Position numbers and translations under genes: made by a program
Notes under the pieces: generated by a model
Seen by the model: the letters and a program-made list of their open reading frames with translations, nothing else
Database searches by the model: none
Told to the model about the DNA's origin: nothing
Shown here: positions 50,657-58,065 of the stretch, in pieces
How the letters are laid out: the number at the start of each line of letters is the position of its first letter
Numbering within the stretch: position 1 is the first letter of the stretch
Assembly (NCBI GenBank): GCA_002390845.1
Contig: DGQT01000053.1
Coordinates: forward strand, 1 to 64,000
DNA from: Chitinophagaceae bacterium UBA4407
Lineage (GTDB): Bacteria > Bacteroidota > Bacteroidia > Chitinophagales > Chitinophagaceae
Length of the DNA: 64,000 nt
Reading direction: 5' to 3'

Positions 50657-51958
50657 ATGAAAAGAATCATCAATATAAATATTGGGTTGCTTTTATTCCT
50701 CGCGGTTTGTTTTTCATCCTGTCAGAAAGATTACGGCAATCTGAATCAACCCACCATTGAATCATATCTTGACAATGCCTCTGCTGCACAATTAAACAAT
50801 CTTGTTACAGGAACCCTTTCGGGAATGCGCATAACAGAAGGGCTTTACCTGGACGATATTGGTGCGATCAGCCGCGAAATGTATAGATTTTCTGGTGCAG
50901 ATCCACGTTATGTTACAGACTTGTTAGGTGCTGCTGCACTAAGCAATACGGGCTTTTATATAACCAACCCCTGGGCTGCGCGTTACAGGGTAGTAAAAAA
51001 CTGCAATATCCTGTTGCAAGCCGCTGGCAGTTCTTCTTTAATTTCTGATGCGCAGCGAAAAGGTTATTCGGGTTTTGCAAAAACAATGAAGGCTTATGAA
51101 CTGTTACTGAACCTGAATCTTACCTATACAAACGGTATAAGAGTTGAAGTTTCAGACCCGCTAAACCTTGGGCCAATTGTAGGGTACGATGAAGCACTTA
51201 CTGCCATTGCAGGGTTGCTTGATGATGCAAAAACAGACCTTGGCGGGGCCGACGTTTCCTTTCCACTTGGTTCGGGTTTTGCCGGCTTTTCCGATGCTGC
51301 CGGCTTTACAAAAGTAAACCGCGCCCTTGCTGCAAGAGTTGCGGTTTACCGCAAGCAATGGTCTGCTGCTTTAACAGATCTGAATGATTCTTTTCTGGAT
51401 TTAACCGGAAATTTTTATACCGGTGTTTCCGAAGTTTTTGGAACCGGTTCCGGCGATCAGTTAAACCCTGCATTCTTTGTACAGAATAGTAACGGCGAAG
51501 TGCGTCTTGCGCACCCTTCATACGCACAGGATATTGAGCCCGGCGATGACCGCATTTCAAAAGCTACCTTGCGCAATTCCTCTGCTTCAAGCGGCGGCTT
51601 AACCAGCGACAGGGATGTTTGGGTTTATAAATCAAGCACAGCTCCAATACCAATTATCCGCAACGAAGAGCTCATTCTTATTTATGCAGAGGCGAATATT
51701 CAGCTTGGCAATTTCGATGAAGCCATTGATGCAATCAATACCATTCGCAATGGTCATGGATTGCCTGACTATAGTAATTCGGAACCCAACACTAATGACC
51801 TGATTACAGAAATGCTTAACCAGCGCCGGTACTCATTATTTTTTGAAGGCCATCGCTGGATAGATATGCGCCGCTACGATCGTTTAAGCGAATTGCCTAT
51901 TGACAGGGAGGGTGATGAAATTTGGGATAAAATGCCTGTTCCGCTAACAGAACAATAA
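50657..51958 (+). CDS. SusD/RagB-family lipoprotein
   Basis: A 433-residue surface lipoprotein, lipobox FSS-C22, that caps the SusC channel and helps bind substrate. The TPR-rich SusD fold is evident in RVVKNCNILLQAAGSS, YALLNLNLTYTNGI-like segments and the conserved end of the family, QRRYSLFFEGHRWIDMRRYD. It is somewhat shorter than the 500-residue typical form but complete. Co-transcribed with SusC; a terminator follows. Confidence 0.95.
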   Translation: MKRIININIGLLLFLAVCFSSCQKDYGNLNQPTIESYLDNASAAQLNNLVTGTLSGMRITEGLYLDDIGAISREMYRFSGADPRYVTDLLGAAALSNTGFYITNPWAARYRVVKNCNILLQAAGSSSLISDAQRKGYSGFAKTMKAYELLLNLNLTYTNGIRVEVSDPLNLGPIVGYDEALTAIAGLLDDAKTDLGGADVSFPLGSGFAGFSDAAGFTKVNRALAARVAVYRKQWSAALTDLNDSFLDLTGNFYTGVSEVFGTGSGDQLNPAFFVQNSNGEVRLAHPSYAQDIEPGDDRISKATLRNSSASSGGLTSDRDVWVYKSSTAPIPIIRNEELILIYAEANIQLGNFDEAIDAINTIRNGHGLPDYSNSEPNTNDLITEMLNQRRYSLFFEGHRWIDMRRYDRLSELPIDREGDEIWDKMPVPLTEQ

Positions 51959-51972
51959 ACATTATATTAAAC

Positions 51973-51999
51973 AAAAAAGCCCGGTTTACCGGGTTTTTT
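51973..51999 (+). terminator. SusCD operon terminator
   Basis: Stem AAAAAAGCCCGGT / ACCGGGTTTTTTT with a 2-nt loop region and a T7 tail. Confidence 0.85.
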
Positions 52000-52036
52000 T
52001 GTTTATATAATTTGTAAAGCAAAACAATAAGAAGAA

Positions 52037-52354
52037 TTTTTTTGAGCCCGGCTATGAAACATTTTTCAGCTTTCGTTGCGTCGCACACTTCTGCTTTTAG
52101 ATAACGAAGCAGCTGTAAACAGCCGTTAACCACAGACACGGGGAGACGTAAAGTTGTGTCTCTGCGCCTCTGCGGTTTGTATTTGTTCAATCCTGGTCCC
52201 AACGATTAAGTGTGCGATTCTTGGGCTCCGCTCGAGACAGGCTGCCACCCTGAAACAAGTTCAGGGCAGGCTGCTTAAATGTCGCCATGAAAAGACAACT
52301 TCGAAACGAGCGTGGCAACAGGCGATGCCCAAAGAACCAATGCCGGGTAAATAA
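52037..52354. repeat. Dispersed IR family, complete long composite element
   Basis: Left T7, GAGCCCGGCTATG, TTTCGTTGCGTCGCACACTT; right AAGTGTGCGATTC, GAAACGAGCGTGGCAACAGG, AATGCCGGGTAAATAAAA. The loop holds two further palindromes: AACCACAGACACGG with TCTGCGGTTTG, and ACCCTGAAACAAGTTCAGGG. At 318 bp it is the largest full copy. Confidence 0.88.
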
Positions 52355-52436
52355 AATGCATTCTCTCCTTATAAATGTACAGGGCACAAGAAAAAAGCAT
52401 TTTCTTCGTTATTAAAACATCATTTATCTTGCAATT

Positions 52437-53300
52437 ATGCTGAAAAGAACTTTATTCATATTTTGTATTGCGCTTGTCGCTTCAAACGTAAAGGCCCAGT
52501 ACGAAAGCAATGTGCACCAGGGCGAGTTTGGCGCTGCAATCGGGCTGGCACATTATTATGGCGACCTTAACACCAGTGCCGCTATGAACAGGCCTAAATT
52601 TTCGGGCGGGCTTTTTTTTATAAAGCAGTTCAATAATTATGTGGGTGTAAAAATTGGCGCAGATTACGCCTTTCTTGCATACTCTGATACTTATAGCAAA
52701 AACGAAACACAGAAGCGCCGAAACCTTAGTTTTAATACCAATGTTTGGGAGGCATCGTTAAGTGGCTATTTTAATTTCTTTAAATTTTTGCCCGGCGTGG
52801 AGGGCTTTAATTATACGCCCTATGTTTCGTTGGGTGTAGGTGTTTTTTCTTACGATCCCTACGCTTATTTAAATGGCACAAAATATTTTTTACGCCCCTT
52901 GGGCACTGAAGGCCAGGGAAGTACTTTATATCCCGACCGTAAACAATACAGTTCAATGGCGGTATGTTTTCCATTAACTGTTGGTATTAAATATTCGCTT
53001 AATGAGAACTTTAATGTATTTGGTGAGATTGGTTACCGGTTTACGAATACAGATTATTTAGACGATGTTAGTACAACCTATGCCGGTACAGATGCATTTC
53101 CGGCAATACCACAACCAGATGGATCTACAGCGCCCTCGCCTGCATATTTTTTACAAGACAGAAGTTATGAAACGGGGACGCCTATTGGTATAAAAGATCG
53201 TCAGCGCGGCAACAGTTTACAAAAAGATGCTTATGTAATGCTGCATGTTGGTCTTTCTTACAACCTGTTTTCTTACAAATGCCCCAGCCCAAAGAATTAG
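52437..53300 (+). CDS. Outer-membrane beta-barrel protein, DUF6089 type
   Basis: A 287-residue secreted barrel. Signal peptide MLKRTLFIFCIALVASNVKA, then GEFGAAIGLAHYYGDLNTSA, the usual opening of this Bacteroidota family, alternating hydrophobic strands and VMLHVGLSYNLFSYKCPSPK at the end. Predicted small barrel in the outer membrane, about 8-10 strands; function unknown. A near-promoter TTATCTTG lies 7 nt before the ATG, one base short of the TAnnTTTG consensus. Confidence 0.88.
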   Translation: MLKRTLFIFCIALVASNVKAQYESNVHQGEFGAAIGLAHYYGDLNTSAAMNRPKFSGGLFFIKQFNNYVGVKIGADYAFLAYSDTYSKNETQKRRNLSFNTNVWEASLSGYFNFFKFLPGVEGFNYTPYVSLGVGVFSYDPYAYLNGTKYFLRPLGTEGQGSTLYPDRKQYSSMAVCFPLTVGIKYSLNENFNVFGEIGYRFTNTDYLDDVSTTYAGTDAFPAIPQPDGSTAPSPAYFLQDRSYETGTPIGIKDRQRGNSLQKDAYVMLHVGLSYNLFSYKCPSPKN

Positions 53301-53314
53301 CGCAGTAAGAAATT

Positions 53315-53366
53315 ATTATTTAACAAAAAGGAAACCCATTTACTAGTTTCCTTTTTGTTAAATAAT
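53315..53366. terminator. Very long perfect hairpin after the DUF6089 gene
   Basis: A perfect 21-bp stem from ATTATTTAACAAAAAGGAAAC to its complement at 53346-53366, loop of 10 nt. T-runs within the right strand make it a plausible bidirectional terminator. Confidence 0.8.
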
Positions 53367-53399
53367 ATCTATCCTTTGTTTACGGGCTTTAATGGCATT

Positions 53400-53560
53400 T
53401 CTCATTGTTCCTTGCATCGCTCACTTTTACGTTCTGTTTTATTTATTAAGCAAGAGTGTAATCAGTAAATAGTGCCTGGATTTTTTTGATACCAGCGTTA
53501 GTTCTTCGGGCATCACCTCTCACCTTGCGATTCTTTCATCTTTCAGGGCACCGAAGAACA
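53400..53560. repeat. Dispersed IR family, strongly decayed copy
   Basis: GTTCCTTGCATCGCTCACTT, then TTTTTTGATACCAGCGTTAG, TTGCGATTCTTTCATCTTTC, recognisable as remnants of the left core and a type II arm. The rest of the gap to 53747 contains GTACAAGAGTACTC and GCCACGCTATAGTGGC scraps and no gene. Confidence 0.55.
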
Positions 53561-53747
53561 AAACTGCAATGTAAAAAAGTGGACTCCTAGGTCCCTCTAG
53601 TACAAGAGTACTCCGAAACCACTTAGGCATAGACTGTGCAGATAAAACTTCATTAAAGAATTAGAGCCACGCTATAGTGGCAGATCATAGCAGTTAGTTG
53701 ATTATTTTATCGGTCATTTAGCTTTTTTCTTATACGATAGTTTACTA

Positions 53748-53755
53748 TACATTTG
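53748..53755 (+). promoter_or_regulatory. -7 promoter box (TACATTTG) for the YidD-TPR operon
   Basis: TACATTTG matches TAnnTTTG and ends 20 nt before the ATG at 53776. Confidence 0.6.
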
Positions 53756-53775
53756 TTTTCTAAAAGCTTGTTTAA

Positions 53776-54486
53776 ATGAAGCACAAATTATATTGTTTTT
53801 TGCTTGTCTTATATATAAGTAACGCCTCCTTTTTACCACCTTTTGACAATATCGAAAAGATATCTGCAAGCCTTATCAGTCGCCAAGTTCAAGGTGGGAG
53901 ATCTGTAACAATTAGAGGCGATATTTTTTACCAGCGTAACGGCAACCTTACTACACATTTTACATATCCGAGGGAATATATATTAATTGGTAACAAACTT
54001 GGTGAAACAAAAATTTATGACCCTGTAGCAAACACAGTAATACAATACCAGAATTTTTTATTTAGCACCCAGTCATCCCAATTCTATTATTTTTTTTCAG
54101 GCAAAATTTACGATATGGGCCTTACTGATATTGGTTATGTTCAGGATAAAACCTATTTCGAAAATAATCTCAAGGTTACTGAATGGAAGTTAAAAGTGCC
54201 ACAGAAGAAAGCATTGATACAGAGGGTTAAATTAGTATTCGATAACCAGAAACCTGTATATATGCATTATGCAGATGCAAATAATAAAATTATTCGTAAG
54301 GTTTATTATTATAATTATACACAACTTTCTGTTTATGATTTCCCTGCTACTACAACAGAAATAGTATTCAATGATAAAGACTCTTCAGTTATTAAAACAT
54401 CTTACGATAATTTTAATATAAACGAAAGCGCAACCAGTGGATATTTTAATTTTTCTATACCTTCTAATGCAAAAGTGAGTGAATAA
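53776..54486 (+). CDS. LolA-like exported protein
   Basis: A 236-residue protein with a signal peptide (LYCFLLVLYISNASFLPP) and a LolA/LolB-type half-barrel pattern: SLISRQVQGGRSVTIRGDIF, GNLTTHFTYPREYILIGN, ETKIYDPVANTVIQYQ, KVTEWKLKVPQKKALIQRVK. This resembles lipoprotein-carrier proteins, though sequence identity is too low to be sure. First gene of a four-gene cluster; its last 8 bp overlap the next start. A function in handling lipid or lipoprotein at the envelope is inferred. Confidence 0.75.
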   Translation: MKHKLYCFLLVLYISNASFLPPFDNIEKISASLISRQVQGGRSVTIRGDIFYQRNGNLTTHFTYPREYILIGNKLGETKIYDPVANTVIQYQNFLFSTQSSQFYYFFSGKIYDMGLTDIGYVQDKTYFENNLKVTEWKLKVPQKKALIQRVKLVFDNQKPVYMHYADANNKIIRKVYYYNYTQLSVYDFPATTTEIVFNDKDSSVIKTSYDNFNINESATSGYFNFSIPSNAKVSE

Positions 54487-54946
54487 AAAAATAGTGATCA
54501 TTTCCCATGTTTTGTTATTCTTTTTATACAGTTGTTCTGTGCTTGCACAGAATTTTAGAGAAGATTTACTTCTCGTTGGCAAACGCGATTTCGCAGTACC
54601 AGATGAATTTAATTATTATCATGGCACCAGTAACGATCAGCAAATCCTGAAAACAAAACATAAAAATTTTGCAGCTTCCTACAACCCTGTTACATTAACG
54701 TTTAAAAGTGCTATGCTTTTATATCAAAACATTCTTTCACCCCAACTTTCGCGTGAATGTCCTTATGAAATTACCTGTTCAAATTTTTGTAAGCAATCAA
54801 TAAAAGAATATGGTCTTATAAAAGGAACAATATTAGGTGCGGACAGAATTCTTCGTTGTAACAGAATTAGTATTCTGGATGTACACGCAGCCGATGTAGA
54901 TGTGAATACCGGTAAAATAGTTGATCTCCCAAGTAAATACCAATAA
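54479..54946 (+). CDS. Exported protein with a YidD (membrane-insertion-efficiency) domain
   Basis: A 155-residue protein starting with GTG inside the preceding gene. The N-terminus is a signal peptide or lipobox (VLLFFLYS-C19, then SVLAQ). Residues about 72-130 are a YidD/DUF37 domain: AMLLYQNILSPQLSRECPYE, C100-SNFC, KEYGLIKGT, and ADRILRC. Ordinary YidD is a 70-90-residue cytoplasmic-face protein with no export signal and usually sits with yidC and rnpA; here it is exported and linked to other envelope genes. A TAATG overlap joins it to the next gene. Confidence 0.85.
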   Translation: MNKKIVIISHVLLFFLYSCSVLAQNFREDLLLVGKRDFAVPDEFNYYHGTSNDQQILKTKHKNFAASYNPVTLTFKSAMLLYQNILSPQLSRECPYEITCSNFCKQSIKEYGLIKGTILGADRILRCNRISILDVHAADVDVNTGKIVDLPSKYQ

Positions 54947-55815
54947 TGCACTTAAAGCTATTTTTTTTTGCCATATTATTTTCTTCTGCTTCATCCAATG
55001 CACTTGCACAAACAAGAAGTTTTTCCAATGAATTGAAGTTTGCACAATACCTCTATGATAAACAATTATACAATGAAGCTGTTTTTGTTTTGCAGCAACA
55101 AGATACCACTGCTCTTTCCTTAACCGAAAAAGACAGTTTGTTGTATCAACTAGGATGGCTATTCTATAATCAAAAACAATTAGATGCATCTGCCGCGTAT
55201 CTTTTACGTGTATTACCACAAAGTAGCTATTATTTAAAGGCCCGAAGTTTTGCTGCTTATAATCTTACTTATCTAAAAAAAACAGATTCTGCAAAAGAGG
55301 TGATTAAAGACATAAGCGCATCAGATACTGTTATACATGAACTAAAATCTTTCCAGCTCGCAGGTATAGCTTTATTAGAAAAAGATTATCCGTTATTTAA
55401 ACAGCTAAAGGATAGTTTTACTTATTCGTCTTATGCATTAACAATGCAGGAAAAAAATTTAGCCCAATATTATACAGATCTAAGCATTCACAAAAAAAAG
55501 TCGCCGGTTTTAGCAGGTTTATATAGCGCTGCAATTCCAGGACTCGGTAAGATTTATGCAGGTAAAAAAAAGCAAGGCATCGGTGCTTTTTTACCTGTTG
55601 CATCTTTAGGTGTATTGACTTATGAAGCTTATCGAAAAGGTGGTATCAAAAGTGCCCGTTTTATTATATTCGGTTCTTTGTTTTCTATTTTTTATGCTGG
55701 TAATATTTGGGGCAGTGTTGTATCTGTAAATATTATTGAAAATGAATTTTACCATGATTATGAGAATAAGGTTCTGCTTGATTTGCATATTCCTTTGCGT
55801 AGCATTTTTAACTGA
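54946..55815 (+). CDS. TPR protein with C-terminal membrane domain (copy 1)
   Basis: A 289-residue exported protein: signal peptide to about residue 22 (ending ALAQ), TPR-like helices at about 27-180 (LKFAQYLYDKQLYNEAVFVL), then a membrane domain that opens with the motif SAAIPGLGKIYAGKKKQGIG and contains two or three hydrophobic helices. PGxGxxYxGKxxxG is the signature shared by TM2 and DUF5683 proteins. It is a paralogue in architecture of the next gene, which starts inside it. Function unknown. Confidence 0.82.
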   Translation: MHLKLFFFAILFSSASSNALAQTRSFSNELKFAQYLYDKQLYNEAVFVLQQQDTTALSLTEKDSLLYQLGWLFYNQKQLDASAAYLLRVLPQSSYYLKARSFAAYNLTYLKKTDSAKEVIKDISASDTVIHELKSFQLAGIALLEKDYPLFKQLKDSFTYSSYALTMQEKNLAQYYTDLSIHKKKSPVLAGLYSAAIPGLGKIYAGKKKQGIGAFLPVASLGVLTYEAYRKGGIKSARFIIFGSLFSIFYAGNIWGSVVSVNIIENEFYHDYENKVLLDLHIPLRSIFN

Positions 55816-56599
55816 TGCGCAGACTGATATGGCAAAGGCTGATATGCTTTTAAGTAAAGGGGAATATTTTCAGGCATCTGTTGCTTATGAAAGAGTCCTT
55901 TATAGCTGCAATGACCCGCTCATTAATTATGCCGCAATCAAAGGCAAATTAAGTTGCCTTAAACAACAGCAAAAATTCAAAGAGGCTGTATCTTTTGTAG
56001 CGTCAGGTCGTACATTACAACTACCCGATACCCTTAAATGTGTTTTATTATACGAAGAAGCTGTTTGCTCATATCTTGCCGGAAGCTTCGAAAATACTAT
56101 CTCTTTATCTGAAGAATTAGAAAATGTGTATCCGTCTTATTTTGGTTTAGGTATGCTTCAGGTGATTACGATCCTTTCCTTAAACGAGTTAAACCGCTGG
56201 CAGGATGCATCCATATATTACACTGCTTTTCTGCAGAAATATGCATTGCAAAATAATAATGATACGCTGCCAGATTTATACAAAAAAATACCAAAGCTAA
56301 AAAAAGAAAATACCGCCCAATGGCTTTCCACCTTTTTGCCCGGTGCAGGGCAAATGTATGCAGGCAAGCCATTAGAGGGCCTTGTAAGTATTTTATTGCA
56401 AGGTGCTGGTGTGTACTACGGAATTACAAGCTGGCAGGATGGTTATTATATTTCAGCGTGGCTTGTCGGGTTAGGCTCATTCGGATCTTTCCACAATGGT
56501 AGCGTAAGAAGATCAGAAATACTGGTACATCAATACAATCGTAAAAAAATAATCGGATTTAACCAAGAGGTAAAAAAGCAATTGATTTCCCTGCTATAA
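55736..56599 (+). CDS. TPR protein with C-terminal membrane domain (copy 2)
   Basis: Up to 287 residues. The most likely start is the Met at 55754 or 55760, so the signal peptide (RFCLICIFLCVAFLTDAQ) is encoded within the last 60-80 bp of the preceding gene in another frame. TPR-like helices cover about 30-190 (MLLSKGEYFQASVAYERVL, LLYEEAVCSYLAGSFENTI), and the membrane domain opens with STFLPGAGQMYAGKPLEGLV. Without the overlap the first Met would be 55829 and the protein would lack a signal. Last gene of the cluster; a terminator follows. Confidence 0.8.
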   Translation: MKMNFTMIMRIRFCLICIFLCVAFLTDAQTDMAKADMLLSKGEYFQASVAYERVLYSCNDPLINYAAIKGKLSCLKQQQKFKEAVSFVASGRTLQLPDTLKCVLLYEEAVCSYLAGSFENTISLSEELENVYPSYFGLGMLQVITILSLNELNRWQDASIYYTAFLQKYALQNNNDTLPDLYKKIPKLKKENTAQWLSTFLPGAGQMYAGKPLEGLVSILLQGAGVYYGITSWQDGYYISAWLVGLGSFGSFHNGSVRRSEILVHQYNRKKIIGFNQEVKKQLISLL

Positions 56600-56640
56600 T
56601 GTAACGCATAACTATATGCCTTAACAATATGATTTAAATA

Positions 56641-56672
56641 AAAAAACCACCACTATAGAATGGTGGTTTTTA
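56641..56672. terminator. Bidirectional terminator between the TPR operon and the TM2 gene
   Basis: Stem AAAAACCACCA / TGGTGGTTTTT with loop CTATAGAA, T-runs on both strands. Confidence 0.85.
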
Positions 56673-56687
56673 TTTTGTGGCAAAGCT

Positions 56688-57134
56688 TTACTGACCCGAC
56701 CACATAAAGAATTTGCTATTATCTACATAAGGACTAATATCAGTGCTGTGAACGATCAGCACTATAAAATCCACCAATGGTACAATGCCACCTATACCGC
56801 CACAGGTTAAAATATAACCAACCCATGTAAATGTTTTAGTACCAAGATATAACCTATGTATACCTAAGCCACCAAGAAAAAAGTCTAAAAGAATTGCAGT
56901 AGTAAAATTCTTTTCACCCCCGGCATAATGCGCCGAATTGTTGGCTGCCATTTGGTTGTTTACCGATTGATCAGTAAAAAGCTTGTTGTTATCTGCCATC
57001 ATACTTACATCAGTACTGCTGTTGAATAACTGCTCAACTTTTTGATCATCAATCATATAGCTGTTTCCTGTATTATTTGCATAAACAGCAAATACAAAAG
57101 ACATACTTAAAAAAAGGAGATAAATTTTTTTCAT
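56688..57134 (-). CDS. TM2-domain protein
   Basis: A 148-residue protein with a signal peptide (IYLLFLSMSFVFAVYA), a Ser/Asn-rich spacer, and a C-terminal TM2 domain of two helices joined by a short loop (FFLGGLGIHRLYLGTKTFTW, ILTCGGIGGIVPLVDFIVLI). TM2 domains have no assigned biochemical role. It is convergent with the cluster that also ends in PGxGxxYxGK membrane domains, and may be functionally linked. Start chosen at the second Met, the first of the signal peptide. Confidence 0.85.
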   Translation of the reverse strand: MKKIYLLFLSMSFVFAVYANNTGNSYMIDDQKVEQLFNSSTDVSMMADNNKLFTDQSVNNQMAANNSAHYAGGEKNFTTAILLDFFLGGLGIHRLYLGTKTFTWVGYILTCGGIGGIVPLVDFIVLIVHSTDISPYVDNSKFFMWSGQ

Positions 57135-57257
57135 AAAGGTCATTTAGTTTGGGTTAATAGATAATTATATTATGTAAATATAATTTTTTCGCACTTCAAT
57201 CCAAAAAAATACTCAAATTTTTTTCTCAGCATCCTATAGGTAAAGTATCAAAGCCTT

Positions 57258-57479
57258 TTATTCCAAAGGTTTTTTCCACAACCGTATATAAAACCATAAC
57301 AGCAGCGGTATGCTTACAACAAGCCAGATGTAAAAAAGAATGTTGCCAAGTGTAATTTTTTCTTGCACAAATGCATAATCGTACATAATTCCAAAGGTGG
57401 AATTAATGATCATCCACAGCAGCCCAACAAAAATAGATGTGGATATGCGTTTTAAAAAAGCCACAACCTCTGGTTCCAT
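57258..57479 (-). CDS. Small two-helix membrane protein
   Basis: A 73-residue protein with helices at about 12-32 (ISTSIFVGLLWMIINSTFG) and 45-64 (ILFYIWLVVSIPLLLWFYI). Unknown function. Short membrane proteins of this size are frequent in the phylum. The frame is clean and in keeping with its neighbours. Confidence 0.68.
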   Translation of the reverse strand: MEPEVVAFLKRISTSIFVGLLWMIINSTFGIMYDYAFVQEKITLGNILFYIWLVVSIPLLLWFYIRLWKKPLE

Positions 57480-57570
57480 ACAGGTTTATTTTTTGTAAAG
57501 TTATACAACAGGTGAAGGTTTAATGTAAACCAGAAAGACAAATTCCCCGGCAGTTTGTTGTGTTAAGATG

Positions 57571-57787
57571 ATATTTTTTAGCCCGGCAGCATTACCACTA
57601 TTTAACTTTTGTTGCGTCGCACACTTATACTGTAGAATAGCTTTCAGCAACAGGCAGTCAACTTTCGGGAATGCAACTTGTCCTGATTGCTGAAGCCAGA
57701 CTGCCGGTTGCCGAATACAGTTCCCAAAGTATAAGTGTGCGACGCAACAGCAGATCCACATTGATTTTTGGCCGGGTTCAAAAAAAT
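57571..57787. repeat. Dispersed IR family, complete element
   Basis: Left TTTTTTAGCCCGGCAGCATT, CTTTTGTTGCGTCGCACACT, TATACTGTAGAATAG; right AAAGTATAAGTGTGCGACGC, AACAGCAGATCCACATTG, TTGGCCGGGTTCAAAAAA. The inner cores are perfect complements. Loop has CAACAGGCAGTC / GACTGCCGGTTG. Confidence 0.93.
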
Positions 57788-57895
57788 ATTTCTTTTAATG
57801 ATGCAGGTTATACGGCTTATAAAAAGAAACCTGTTTTACATACATATAAATCCAGATTTTCGCGAATATTTTTTGTACACCATTATGCAATATTT

Positions 57896-57960
57896 TGTGG
57901 ATAATCACTGTAACCCAATACCATTTTGACAGACGAAAGTTTTGAACAGGATTTTCCACA
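57896..57960. promoter_or_regulatory. DnaA-box pair upstream of nrdJ
   Basis: TGTGGATAA at 57896-57904 is the exact reverse complement of the DnaA consensus TTATCCACA, and TTTTCCACA at 57952-57960 differs from it by one base. Both lie 105-170 bp before the nrdJ start. DnaA control of ribonucleotide-reductase genes is established in E. coli (nrdAB); here it is only suggested. Confidence 0.45.
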
Positions 57961-58065
57961 GGCTGTTAATATCTAACCAATGGATTTCTCGTTGTATAAA
58001 GATATTTTCGTCAACTGCTTCATAATTCCTTAACAAAGCGGAAAATTATTTTACTAAATATATAA

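Noticed and set aside
57896..57960. Replication origin
   Set aside because: Only two DnaA boxes, no AT-rich unwinding array, and no dnaA, dnaN or parAB genes nearby.
57970..58050. Cobalamin riboswitch or NrdR boxes before nrdJ
   Set aside because: No B12-box-like sequence was found, and only one loosely palindromic AT-rich stretch (58037-58051) resembles an NrdR half-site.
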